Assembly: GCF_027923225.1 (NCBI RefSeq)
Contig: NZ_BSDI01000010.1
Span: forward strand, 79,367-143,366
DNA: 64,000 nucleotides
Direction of reading: 5' to 3'
DNA from: Phytohabitans aurantiacus
Lineage (GTDB): Bacteria > Actinomycetota > Actinomycetes > Mycobacteriales > Micromonosporaceae
Shown: piece after piece, positions 41,661 to 49,879 of the stretch
How the letters are laid out: each line of letters begins with the position of its first letter
Numbering within the stretch: the first letter of the stretch is position 1
The notes under the pieces: model-generated
Database searches by the model: none
Told to the model about the DNA's origin: nothing
The model's input: the letters and a program-made list of their open reading frames with translations, nothing else
Made by a program: the position numbers and the translations under genes

Positions 41661-42493
41661 CGGACCTCCCTGGGCGGTCCCATGATGGTCACGTCGAATG
41701 TCGGCTCGGGGTGGCTGAGCGCCTCAGCGGTGACCGGCAGACGTTTGCGCCCGTTGGCGTCGACTCCCCAGAGCCCTACGGTCTCACCTATGCACAAGCC
41801 CGCCAGGCCATCCCACATCTTTTGCTTCGTACGATAAAAGATGGTGAAACGGTGAAATCCGCCATCGGTAAACGGGCTGATGTCGACCGCGGTTCTGATC
41901 ATGTCAAGGGTCTGAGACGTCGTCCGCGTCTTGAGTTGATATCCGGCGCCTTGCAGTTTCTCTTCGAACGGGCGTGGAGGCGTGCCGGTGCTTCGGGTAA
42001 CTGAGGCGTGCGGTGGCACAGGCGGTGTCGATGACGTGGCGATGATGCTTCCGTTGACCACGACCTGCCGCTTGACCGGGTCTACTGTGATCAACACCGG
42101 CTGGCGGTGGCGCCCGAGTTCCGGCGCGAGGATGAAGGCGGCAACCGGATGGAGATCTTCAAGGACGCAAACGACGGAGCAGAACTCCACCCTGTCCGGC
42201 TGTACGAACTCGGCGGTGCCGTCGATGGGGTCGACGACCCAGATCAGTTTTGGCGACCGTAGGACGTCTTGGCGTGCTGCCGTTCGCCCGTCTTCCTCGC
42301 CAACGATGACCGCATCTGGATCGAGCTTGCGGATCTTTTCGACAATGCGTCGTTCGACAGCGATATCTGCCTCGGTCAGCAGCGTCGCATCGGCCTTGGT
42401 GTCGATCTGTAGGCCTGACAAGTGGTTGCGATAGCTCCGAAATGCGGGGAGAAGGTCGCGTGCCAGTTCGCTCCACAATGCGTTGAATCGCAT
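41639..42493 (-). CDS. Inositol monophosphatase-family phosphatase
   Basis: 284 residues. Metal-binding motifs of the IMPase/CysQ/FBPase superfamily are clear: GEEDG (about 66-70) and VVDPIDGTAEF (about 86-96), plus an upstream KADATLLTEADIAVE. The third motif (WD near the end, MWDGLAG about 225) is present but the Asp context is unusual. The substrate could be an inositol phosphate, a 3'-phosphoadenosine-type nucleotide or another phosphorylated signal. It overlaps the unknown protein by 22 bases and shares its weaker GC bias. It lies between convergent/opposed core genes, so the pair looks inserted. Confidence 0.82.
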   Translation of the reverse strand: MRFNALWSELARDLLPAFRSYRNHLSGLQIDTKADATLLTEADIAVERRIVEKIRKLDPDAVIVGEEDGRTAARQDVLRSPKLIWVVDPIDGTAEFVQPDRVEFCSVVCVLEDLHPVAAFILAPELGRHRQPVLITVDPVKRQVVVNGSIIATSSTPPVPPHASVTRSTGTPPRPFEEKLQGAGYQLKTRTTSQTLDMIRTAVDISPFTDGGFHRFTIFYRTKQKMWDGLAGLCIGETVGLWGVDANGRKRLPVTAEALSHPEPTFDVTIMGPPREVRWFLEMT

Positions 42494-42509
42494 GGCGCGA
42501 GTTTCCCAC

Positions 42510-42549
42510 GTGACCGCGGTCCGTGGCGCTACCCACGGACCGCGGTCAC
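42510..42549. terminator. Perfect palindrome after the large subtilisin gene
   Basis: 17-base perfect arms at 42510-42526 and 42533-42549 with a six-base loop, seven bases past the subtilisin stop and 16 bases upstream of the phosphatase start. Confidence 0.8.
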
Positions 42550-42556
42550 ACTCAGG

Positions 42557-45500
42557 TCAGATGCAGCTTTGTTCGAGGGTTATGTCGGTGGTTTGGGTGA
42601 CGCCGGGCTCGATCGGTACCCGTTGGGTGGTCGCGAGCCAGCCGTCCTTGGACACCACGACGTCGTACCGCCCACGGGCCAGCCAGTACGAGTACTTGCC
42701 GCTGGAGTTGGCCGACACGGTGTACGTGTTGTCCGGGTTGGCCCGTGAGATGAACCGCACCGTCGCCGGTACGGCCACGATGTCGCCGTCACACGTCACG
42801 CCGAGCACGGTGCCTTCGATCTTGCCCCAGTTGGTCGGCGGTGACACGTTCAGGCTCACCGAGACCTGCGGGACCGGGTACGGAGAATTGGTGCGGATGC
42901 CCAGCTTGGCGCGGTAGACGCCGGGCTGGTTGACGCCCTTGAGCGGGCTGGCGTCGACCGTCAGGGTGACGGTTCGGGAAGCGCCCGGGGTGAGGGTGAA
43001 CGTTGTCACGTTCTCCGACAGCCACGGCACGTCGCCGATCTCGTCGCAGAGGTCGAGCCCGCCGCCGAGCCGTTCGCTCTCGACGGTGCTGTTGAAACCG
43101 CCCGGTGATCCACCGATCTTGTACGTCCCGCAGGAACCGGCGCCCCGGTACCGGGGGAACTGGGTGGCCGGCAGCTCGACCCATGCGTTGGTGCTCGGGT
43201 TGAACGCGATGCTCCGGTTGGTGATCGTGCTGAACCCGTTGGTCACGCCGCCTGCCAGGATCAGCAGGCCGCTGGCCGTGGAGTGCGCGGAGCCCCACAG
43301 GTCGAGCGGCAGGTCGGGCAGGGCCGTCCAGCGGTTGGTGGCGGGGTCGTACACGAACGCGTCCCGGTGCGAGACCGTCGAGGCGCCGCCGCCGCAGTAC
43401 ACCTTGCCGGCGATGCCGCCACACGACTGGAACGAGACGAGGTGCGGGTACGCCGCCCGGGCCGTGAAGGTGCCGGTACCCGGGTCGAACGCCAGCACGT
43501 CGGTCGAGTCCGGGCATGTGCTGTCGACGCAGCCGGCGACCAGGTACACCTTGCCGCCCACTACCGCGATGCCCGCCGCCGCCCGTGGCAGCGGGTTGAC
43601 CGCTCCGGGAACGGTGCTCCATGTCTCGCTGGCGGGGTCGAAGACGTCGACGGTGGCGACGACGTCGTCTGGGCCCCAGCCGCCGAAGACGTACAGCTTG
43701 CCGTTGACGGCTGCCGCCGACGGCTTGGACCGGGCGCTCGGCATGGCAGGCAGTGCCCGCCAGGAGCCGGCCGCCGGGTCGTACACGTACGCCGAGCGTT
43801 CCCGGCCGGTACCGCTGCCGCCGCCGACCGAGTAGATCTTGCCGTCGACGGTGGCCGCTGCGTTGTCGAAGATCGGCACGGGGAGGTCGGCGATCCGGCC
43901 CCACGCGTCGTCGATCAGCGTGCTGGCGCGTGGCGCGTACGCCGGCAGCTTGCCGTCCGACGCCTGCTCCTTACGCGCCCCGCCAGGCACGGCGACCTCG
44001 GTCAGCCGCGCGCCCTGCCGGCTCATCGCCTCGAACCCGCCGGTGAACTCCAGCAGATCGAGCTGTGCCGGTGCGGTACCCGTGTTGGTGATCTTGACGT
44101 TGGCCGTGCGGGTGCGGCCGATTGGCGAGTACGTCTCGACCGACGTCTTGTCGACGGCGATCCGTGGCGCGGTTATCGGGAAGTCGAGCCGGGCGGAGCC
44201 GTTGGCTGCCACCTGCACGGACTTCGTCGCCTGCGGGTACCCGGCCTTCGTGGCCGTGAACTGACGGTTGCCCACGACGGTCGAGAAGAGCCAGTAGAAG
44301 CCGTCGGCGGCCGACGTGCCCGACTCGACAGGTGGGTCCACACTGGACACCTTTACATCGGACAGCGGGGTGCCGGTGTTGGCGTCGGTGGTGTAGCCGA
44401 CGACCAGGCCGCCCGGCACCGGCTCGCAGAGCCGGTTGACGATCTGGACGTTGTCGACCTGCCACCACCAGGCGAACCGGCCGTTGAACCGGAACCGCAC
44501 GAGCGCGTCCGAGTCGCCCGCGACCGGGAACAGTGGTACCTCTTCGACGCGTGGACCGCGGCGGCTGGTGGCCTGGTGCCACACGTTGGTCCACGACGCG
44601 CCGCCGTCGCTGGAGACGTCGATGTCGGCGCTGTCGGAACCCACGCCGACCGCACGCCAGTCGCTGTTGAACCGGACGTACGGCGCGGACAGGGCGGACA
44701 GGTTCAGCGGCGGCGTGACGAGGTCGGTGTCCTGCGTGTTGCCGCTGCCGAGCGCGTCACTGTCGATGATCGCGAAGCCGCCGCTGCCACCGGTCAGGTT
44801 GCCGCGGTTGCCCGGGTCGTCGAACTCCCAGCCGCCCATCTCGGTGCGGTTGACCACCGACCAGCCGGCCGGTGCCTCGGTGCCGTCGAAGCTCTCGCTC
44901 GTCGTCGGATCGGCGAAACGCGCCTGGTATCCGGGTGCGTTGCAGCCGGGGTCCACCGGGATTCTCGCGTCGACCTTTCCGTCGCTCTCGCCGACGGTCA
45001 CGTCGCGGGTCACCGTCTGGTAGCCCGGGATGAGCGAGGTGAAGGTGAACCGGTACGTGGCGCCGCTGGCCAGCCCAACGCTGTACAAGCCGGTGGCCGG
45101 GTCGGTGTAGATCGGGCCGCCGGGCCGTCCGGCGATGTCGATACGCGCCGCCAGTGGCCATCCGTGGCCGGACGCGTCGGAGACAAGGCCGGTGATGCGT
45201 ACCGTCGAGGCGGCGTCGAGGTTGAAGTTGGCCGTGACCGTGCCGTTTTCGGGCACCGTGACCGTCACCGACTCGCTGCGGTACCCGTACAGAGCCGCGG
45301 TCACCCGCTGCTCGCCGACGGGAAGGCTCAGCGAGTAGGAGCCGTCTGCCGCGGTGGTCGCGGTCTCGTCGGCCGCACTCACCGTCGCACCGGCCAGGGG
45401 CTTCCCCGCGGCGTCGGTGACCACACCGGTCACCTCGCCGACCTTGCGGATGGCCCTGGCGACGGCGGCGAACGCGTCGAGCCGTCCCTCGCCGAAGTTG

Positions 45501-46858
45501 TTGTTGTTGCCGGCGTTTCCGCCGCAGCCGGTCGAGTCGACGTCGATCGCGGTGCGGTCGAGCACGTTTCGGGTCGCCGCCACGTTGCCCTTCAGGGCTG
45601 GCGCCGCCGACCACAGTAGAGCGACGGTGCCGCTGACGTGCGGAGTCGCCATCGAGGTGCCGTTGAAGGCGGCGTACTGGTTGCCCGGAACGCTGGATCG
45701 CACGTTGACGGCGGGCGCCGAGATGTCGGGCTTGGTGGCGCCGTCCACAAGGGAGGAACCGCGGCTCGACGACACGTAGATCGCGTTGTTGATGTCATGG
45801 CCGCCGACCGCGTACGCGCCGGGCTCGTCGCCGGGCGAGTTGGCGGTGCCGCAGTCCGGGCCGTCGTTTCCGACCGCGAAGGACGGGAAGATGCCGGCCG
45901 CGACCCAGGCGGCGATGGTCTGGCGGTACCAGGGGTCGTTCTGGCCGCCGCCCCACGAGTTGTTGACGACGTCCGGGTGGAGGTCGGGGCGTGGGTTGGC
46001 GCCGTTCAGGTCGGTCGGCGCGAGCACCCACTGGCCCGAGGCGAGCAGCGAGGCGTCGGTACAGTTGCGGTCTTCGCAGCCCTTGGCGGCGATCCACTTG
46101 GCACCGGGCGCGACGCCGATCTGGTTGGCACCGCCGTCGTTACCGACCGCTGTGCCGGCAACGTGGGTGCCGTGGTCCTCGTTGTCGCACGGTGCGGGAC
46201 TGCCGCACACGCCGGCCGGGTCGAACCAGTTGTAGTTGTGGTCGAAGGTGCCGTTGCCGAGGTTGCCCCGGTACTGGTTGACCAGCGCCGGGTGGTCGTA
46301 CTGCGCGCCGCTGTCGATCGTCGCGACCGTGATGCCCTCGCCGCGCGTCCCGTACTCGGACCAGACCTCTGGCGCGCGAACCTTGTCGACGTTCCACTCG
46401 GCGGCCGCGACACCGCGCTCGGGGGCCTTGCCAGCCGTCACCGTCAGCAGTTGGTAGCTGCGGCTCGGTTCGATCCGTTCCACGTCCGGGCGTGCGGCGA
46501 TGGCATCTACTGTGGACTGATCGCCAGTGACCTGCAGCGCGTTGGCGATCCAGAAGCTGCGGTACGGCGTCTTGCGCTCGTCGAGGTCTGCCCGCAGGTC
46601 TGCCTGGCTGCTCTTGGCGGTGCTGGTGAGCTGCTGATACACGTGCGTGGCGCGAGCGTCCGACGTCGCCTGCTTGGCGGCGCCGGCCAGGTTGGCTCGT
46701 TCACGCAGATAGACCATGAATTTGGTGGTGCCCTTGGCGTCGAGCTCGGCGACCAGGTCGGGGCTGACCGGTGCGCCGGGCTCGGCGGCGCTGGCGATGG
46801 CCGGTTGGGCCGTAACGCCGAGCACCCCCACCAACAGTGCGATAGATAACCGTCTCAT
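42557..46858 (-). CDS. Large secreted subtilisin (S8) with carboxypeptidase-regulatory and Kelch repeats
   Basis: A 1433-residue exoenzyme. Signal peptide MRRLSIALLVGVLGVTAQPA, an I9-type prodomain (about 45-145), then the S8 domain with Asp in ATIDSGAQYD (about 180), His in EDHGTHVAG (about 228) and Ser in GTSMATPH (about 401). After it come a carboxypeptidase-regulatory-like repeat (GVVTDAAGKPLAGATVSA), a further one, a MAM/choice-of-anchor-J-like domain (ESFDGTEAPAGWSVVN), more CarboxypepD modules, five or so Kelch-type motifs (YSVGGGSG, YVFGGWG, YLVAGC, CGGGASTV, LILAGGV; about 1045-1270) and a last CarboxypepD domain. The ATG at 46858 has GGAGG upstream. Bacillopeptidase F-like; likely degrades extracellular protein. 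Confidence 0.9.
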   Translation of the reverse strand: MRRLSIALLVGVLGVTAQPAIASAAEPGAPVSPDLVAELDAKGTTKFMVYLRERANLAGAAKQATSDARATHVYQQLTSTAKSSQADLRADLDERKTPYRSFWIANALQVTGDQSTVDAIAARPDVERIEPSRSYQLLTVTAGKAPERGVAAAEWNVDKVRAPEVWSEYGTRGEGITVATIDSGAQYDHPALVNQYRGNLGNGTFDHNYNWFDPAGVCGSPAPCDNEDHGTHVAGTAVGNDGGANQIGVAPGAKWIAAKGCEDRNCTDASLLASGQWVLAPTDLNGANPRPDLHPDVVNNSWGGGQNDPWYRQTIAAWVAAGIFPSFAVGNDGPDCGTANSPGDEPGAYAVGGHDINNAIYVSSSRGSSLVDGATKPDISAPAVNVRSSVPGNQYAAFNGTSMATPHVSGTVALLWSAAPALKGNVAATRNVLDRTAIDVDSTGCGGNAGNNNNFGEGRLDAFAAVARAIRKVGEVTGVVTDAAGKPLAGATVSAADETATTAADGSYSLSLPVGEQRVTAALYGYRSESVTVTVPENGTVTANFNLDAASTVRITGLVSDASGHGWPLAARIDIAGRPGGPIYTDPATGLYSVGLASGATYRFTFTSLIPGYQTVTRDVTVGESDGKVDARIPVDPGCNAPGYQARFADPTTSESFDGTEAPAGWSVVNRTEMGGWEFDDPGNRGNLTGGSGGFAIIDSDALGSGNTQDTDLVTPPLNLSALSAPYVRFNSDWRAVGVGSDSADIDVSSDGGASWTNVWHQATSRRGPRVEEVPLFPVAGDSDALVRFRFNGRFAWWWQVDNVQIVNRLCEPVPGGLVVGYTTDANTGTPLSDVKVSSVDPPVESGTSAADGFYWLFSTVVGNRQFTATKAGYPQATKSVQVAANGSARLDFPITAPRIAVDKTSVETYSPIGRTRTANVKITNTGTAPAQLDLLEFTGGFEAMSRQGARLTEVAVPGGARKEQASDGKLPAYAPRASTLIDDAWGRIADLPVPIFDNAAATVDGKIYSVGGGSGTGRERSAYVYDPAAGSWRALPAMPSARSKPSAAAVNGKLYVFGGWGPDDVVATVDVFDPASETWSTVPGAVNPLPRAAAGIAVVGGKVYLVAGCVDSTCPDSTDVLAFDPGTGTFTARAAYPHLVSFQSCGGIAGKVYCGGGASTVSHRDAFVYDPATNRWTALPDLPLDLWGSAHSTASGLLILAGGVTNGFSTITNRSIAFNPSTNAWVELPATQFPRYRGAGSCGTYKIGGSPGGFNSTVESERLGGGLDLCDEIGDVPWLSENVTTFTLTPGASRTVTLTVDASPLKGVNQPGVYRAKLGIRTNSPYPVPQVSVSLNVSPPTNWGKIEGTVLGVTCDGDIVAVPATVRFISRANPDNTYTVSANSSGKYSYWLARGRYDVVVSKDGWLATTQRVPIEPGVTQTTDITLEQSCI

Positions 46859-47070
46859 TGGTTCCTCCCCCGCCCCGCTTTTACTGACAGTGCACTCATG
46901 CTTCTGGCGCGTAACGGGGGTCATCAATGGCGTCTGTCGGGCAGTTCTCGGGCAGAACTCGGGCGCGCCGCCCGGGGAATCCGCTTTATTCGCGACATTG
47001 CAGTTGACTTCGTCTATCCCAGGGCGTTGGCTGAGTGCGCACGGAGACTGCGCCCCTGGGGAGGAATGCG

Positions 47071-47565
47071 GTGGTCCATGGGGACGTGCCGTTGGTGGTG
47101 TGTGTATCGGCCGACGTGGCGCTCCGAGAGCGCGTGGTGCGGCGGCTCGACGACTGCGGCACCGTGGTGCTCTGCGCCGACCTGGCCGAACTGCGGGCGA
47201 TGCTGTTTCCCGAGGCGCGCATCCCGGCTGAGGCCGCGCCCAAAGCCGCGAACGGTCCGGTGAAGCTCGGCGAGCTGACCGTCGACGCCGCCGGTCACGT
47301 GGTGACCTGGCGCGGCGAGCCGCTCGCGCTCACCCGCCTGGAGCGTGACCTGCTTGGCCGCCTCGCCAGTCCGCCGATCGCGGTGTGGACGTATGAGCAG
47401 CTGTTCGACACCGTCTGGGGCGGCGCCTACCTGGGTGACACCTCGATCCTGCACTCCGCCGTGAAGCGCCTGCGCCGCAAGCTCCGCGCGGCTGAGGGCG
47501 GGCCGGTGGTCGAGACCGTCCGCGGCGTCGGCTACCGCCTCCGCTTCCGTAGCATGAGCGCGTGA
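47071..47565 (+). CDS. Winged-helix regulator with a reduced receiver-like N-terminus
   Basis: 164 residues from the GTG at 47071 (GGGAGGAA upstream). The C-terminal OmpR/PhoB-type winged helix (about 70-164) is complete: GHVVTWRGEPLALTRLERDLLGRLAS, then TSILHSAVKRLRRKLRA and ETVRGVGYRLRF. The N-terminal 60 residues form a single beta-alpha stretch (PLVVCVSADVALRERVVRRLDDCGTVVLC) resembling part of a receiver domain without phosphorylation Asp. It overlaps the next gene as GTGA and is divergent from the large subtilisin, which it may control. No kinase adjacent. Confidence 0.82.
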   Translation: MVHGDVPLVVCVSADVALRERVVRRLDDCGTVVLCADLAELRAMLFPEARIPAEAAPKAANGPVKLGELTVDAAGHVVTWRGEPLALTRLERDLLGRLASPPIAVWTYEQLFDTVWGGAYLGDTSILHSAVKRLRRKLRAAEGGPVVETVRGVGYRLRFRSMSA

Positions 47566-48371
47566 CAGTAGACGCGCCGCCATCCCGGCGCCGCCGGTGG
47601 CTGGTAGCCGTCGTGGTGCTCTGGGCCATCGTGCTCGCCGTCATCGCGTACGCCTCCGTGCGGCGCGGTGACGCGACGGTCCGCGACCAGAGCAGCGCCG
47701 CCGACGCGCGGCCGGTCGTCGACCGCGCGGTGGGGGAGCTGGCGGCCGCTGCCGGCGCGGCGGGGGTCCTGCACATCTCCGGGTACGACCTGGAGCGCGA
47801 CTGCCGCATCACCCCGGTCCGGTCGGGTGTGACGCTGACCCGCGAGGTCACCATCTACGCCCGCGAAGCGGACGGTCCGGGGCTGCTCGACCAGATCGTC
47901 AAGGCGCTGCCGGCGGGGTACGACGCGGTTGCCCGGCACACCGCGAAGGCGCACGCGCTGCGCGCGGACGCGGGTGACTTCGTCGCGATCCGGGGCAGCA
48001 TCACGTCACCGGGCGTGGTGAGCCTGTCAGTCGACACCGGTTGCCGCCCGGCCGGTGACATCGAGCTGACCGAGCCCGCGGCCGACCGCAGCGTGATCAA
48101 CCCCGTTCTGGGCGCGTTCGGGGCCACCGCCAAGGCTGTGACCGCTGCCGAGGCGCCATGCCCCAACGGCGGCACCGTGCGCACCGTGCGCGCCGACGCC
48201 ACGCCCGGCACGCCGCCCACCAGCCTGTCCGAGCCGCTGCGGCCGCTCACGACCGGCGCGACGGTGATCGTCAACGCACCCGACCGCGTCGCCTACCGCA
48301 CCCCTCAAGCCGCCGTGTCCGTCGACGCCGACGGCGGCGACCTTGCGATCGCCACGACCACCGGTTGCTAG
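47562..48371 (+). CDS. Membrane-anchored extracellular hypothetical protein
   Basis: 269 residues: a short basic cytoplasmic N-terminus, one membrane helix (WLVAVVVLWAIVLAVIAYASV), and an extracellular domain with four cysteines (ERDCRIT, DTGCRPAG, EAPCPNGG, TTGC at the end) likely paired in disulfides. No family recognised. GTG start, translationally coupled to the winged-helix regulator through GTGA; the pair might act as a one-component sensor unit. Convergent with, and overlapping by four bases, the DsrE gene. Confidence 0.75.
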   Translation: MTVDAPPSRRRRWLVAVVVLWAIVLAVIAYASVRRGDATVRDQSSAADARPVVDRAVGELAAAAGAAGVLHISGYDLERDCRITPVRSGVTLTREVTIYAREADGPGLLDQIVKALPAGYDAVARHTAKAHALRADAGDFVAIRGSITSPGVVSLSVDTGCRPAGDIELTEPAADRSVINPVLGAFGATAKAVTAAEAPCPNGGTVRTVRADATPGTPPTSLSEPLRPLTTGATVIVNAPDRVAYRTPQAAVSVDADGGDLAIATTTGC

Positions 48372-48730
48372 TAAACGAGGGCCTGAGCGCCGTCGGCCAG
48401 CGACTCCTCGACGAAGGCGGCCGCACCCGCGATGCGTACGCCGGGGATCACGTCGTCCGTGGTGATCTCGCGGCGGGCGGCGCACTGGGTGCAGAGGGTG
48501 ACCTTTCCGCCGGCCAGGATCGCCTCCAGGAGGTCCGGTAGCGGCGCCGAGTGCGCCAGGTCGAACTCAGCCGCCCGCCCCGGCAGCGCGAACCACGCGG
48601 ACTCGCCGGTCAGCCACAGCGATACGTCGGCACCAGCCGCGACCGCGGTGGCCGCCACCGTGAACGCCTGTGCGCACCGCTCCGGAGCATCCGAACCCGC
48701 TGTTGCCTTGACGATGAGAGACCGAGCCAT
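48368..48730 (-). CDS. DsrE-family protein
   Basis: 120 residues with the DsrE/F alpha-beta fold: SLIVKATAGSDAPERCAQAFTVAATAVAAGADVSLWLTGE at the front and LCTQCAARREITTDDVIPGVRIAG (Cys pair about 80-83) near the end. DsrE-type proteins relay sulfur as persulfides or are accessory thiol proteins. ATG 48730 (MARSLIVKA) chosen over an upstream start ten codons earlier. It is divergent from the small membrane protein at 48753. Confidence 0.83.
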   Translation of the reverse strand: MARSLIVKATAGSDAPERCAQAFTVAATAVAAGADVSLWLTGESAWFALPGRAAEFDLAHSAPLPDLLEAILAGGKVTLCTQCAARREITTDDVIPGVRIAGAAAFVEESLADGAQALVY

Positions 48731-48752
48731 CCCGCCAGCATAGGATCGTGCC

Positions 48753-48857
48753 GTGGTCACCGAGATCGGGTTCGTGAGCCTGCTGGTAGCGGGCTTCGGG
48801 GCGCTCGCCGGTGGCCTGGTCTATCTGGCCGTGCGCATCTCAAGAGGACGCTGGTGA
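48753..48857 (+). CDS. 34-residue single-pass membrane protein
   Basis: A GTG-started 34-codon frame: VVTEIGFVSLLVAGFGALAG followed by GLVYLAVRISRGRW. It is one transmembrane helix with a positively charged end, with strong codon bias, and its stop overlaps the next start as GTGA (48854-48857). I recall similar short proteins ahead of nitrobindin-like genes in Micromonosporaceae, but this is not verified. Too short for ordinary gene calls. Confidence 0.65.
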   Translation: MVTEIGFVSLLVAGFGALAGGLVYLAVRISRGRW

Positions 48858-49444
48858 CTGAGAACCCGATCGGACCCCCACCCTGGCTCAACGCGCCGCC
48901 GGTCGACCCGTACCCGTACGAGGAGACCTACGACCTGCGCAAGGGGCCCGACCTGCATCCGGCGCTCCTGGGCCTGCTGCCGTACATCGGTCTGTGGCGC
49001 GGCCGCGGCCGCGGCGGCTTTCCCACGGTCGAAGACTTCGACTACGCGCAGGAGATCCGGATCAGCCACGACGGCCGCCCGTTCCTGCACTACGAGTCGC
49101 GGGCCTGGCTGCTCGACGAGCAGAGCCAGCCGATGCGCCCGGCCGGCCGCGAGGTGGGTTGGTGGCGGCCGGTGTTCGACGGTGACCGCCCGACCGACGA
49201 CCTGGAGGTGCTGATCAGCACGCCCACCGGGATCGTCGAGCTGTACCTGGGCAAGGTCACCGGCACCCAGATCGAGTTGGTCACCGACGCGGTCATGCGC
49301 ACCTCGACCGCGAAAGAGGTGACCGCCGGCCACCGGCTCTTCGGCATCGTGGAGGGCGCGCTGCTGTACGCCCAGGAGATGGCCGCCGTGGGCCACCCGC
49401 TCTCGCCACACCTGTCCGCCCGGCTCATCCGGGTCGGCGGCTAA
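48854..49444 (+). CDS. Nitrobindin-like heme protein (FABP family)
   Basis: A 196-residue beta-barrel of the nitrobindin/THAP4 type. The N-terminal LHPALLGLLPYIGLWRGRGRG (about 36-56) with GxWxGxG-like pattern, the FLHYESRAWL strand and the terminal HPLSPHLSARLIRV with its conserved His (proximal heme ligand) are typical. These proteins bind ferric heme and react with nitric oxide or peroxynitrite. GTG 48854 overlaps the small membrane gene. The fur gene follows 21 bases later with its own leaderless promoter. Confidence 0.88.
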   Translation: MTENPIGPPPWLNAPPVDPYPYEETYDLRKGPDLHPALLGLLPYIGLWRGRGRGGFPTVEDFDYAQEIRISHDGRPFLHYESRAWLLDEQSQPMRPAGREVGWWRPVFDGDRPTDDLEVLISTPTGIVELYLGKVTGTQIELVTDAVMRTSTAKEVTAGHRLFGIVEGALLYAQEMAAVGHPLSPHLSARLIRVGG

Positions 49445-49453
49445 CTCACGCAC

Positions 49454-49459
49454 TATTAT
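49454..49459 (+). promoter_or_regulatory. -10 box of the fur leaderless promoter
   Basis: TATTAT, six bases before GTG 49466; the best -10 hexamer in the window. The -35 region is not clear. Confidence 0.7.
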
Positions 49460-49465
49460 CGGTTG

Positions 49466-49879
49466 GTGTCGGAAACCTCACTTCCGGAGATCCTGCGGGC
49501 ACGTGGCCTGCGGTTGACGGCCCAGCGCCAGTTGGTTCTGGAGGCCGTTCACGAGCTCGGGCACGCCACGCCCGAGCAGTTGCACGCCGCGGTCCGCGAG
49601 GTCGCCGCCGGAGTGAACATCACCACGATCTACCGCACCCTGGAACTACTCGAGGACCTCGGGTTGGTTACCCATACGCACCTGTCGCACGGGTCGCCGA
49701 CCTATCACCCGGTGAGCGAAGATCAACACGCCCACATGGTGTGCCGGCAGTGCGGCGCGGTGAGCGAGGTCGAGCCGGAACTGCTCGCGCCGCTGGCTGA
49801 GGAGCTGCGGCGCCAGCGTGGTTTCGAGGTCGACATCGGGCACCTGGCCTTGTTCGGCACCTGTGGGGAGTGCGGATGA
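49466..49879 (+). CDS. fur: Fur-family metal-responsive regulator
   Basis: A 137-residue Fur/Zur-type repressor. Winged helix (about 1-80) includes RGLRLTAQRQLVLEAV and the recognition helix TTIYRTLELLEDLGLV; the dimer domain has HAHMVCRQCG and FGTCGECG, two CxxC zinc sites, and the HLSHGSPTYHPV metal region. Which metal (Fe, Zn, other) cannot be told. GTG 49466 lies six bases after a strong TATTAT box (49454-49459). Stop overlaps ygfZ as ATGA. Confidence 0.92.
   Translation: MSETSLPEILRARGLRLTAQRQLVLEAVHELGHATPEQLHAAVREVAAGVNITTIYRTLELLEDLGLVTHTHLSHGSPTYHPVSEDQHAHMVCRQCGAVSEVEPELLAPLAEELRRQRGFEVDIGHLALFGTCGECG

Noticed and set aside
43283..45619. 778-residue plus-strand frame opposite the large subtilisin
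   Set aside because: Antisense shadow with extreme Arg/Val/Gly bias; the subtilisin domains are unambiguous on the other strand.
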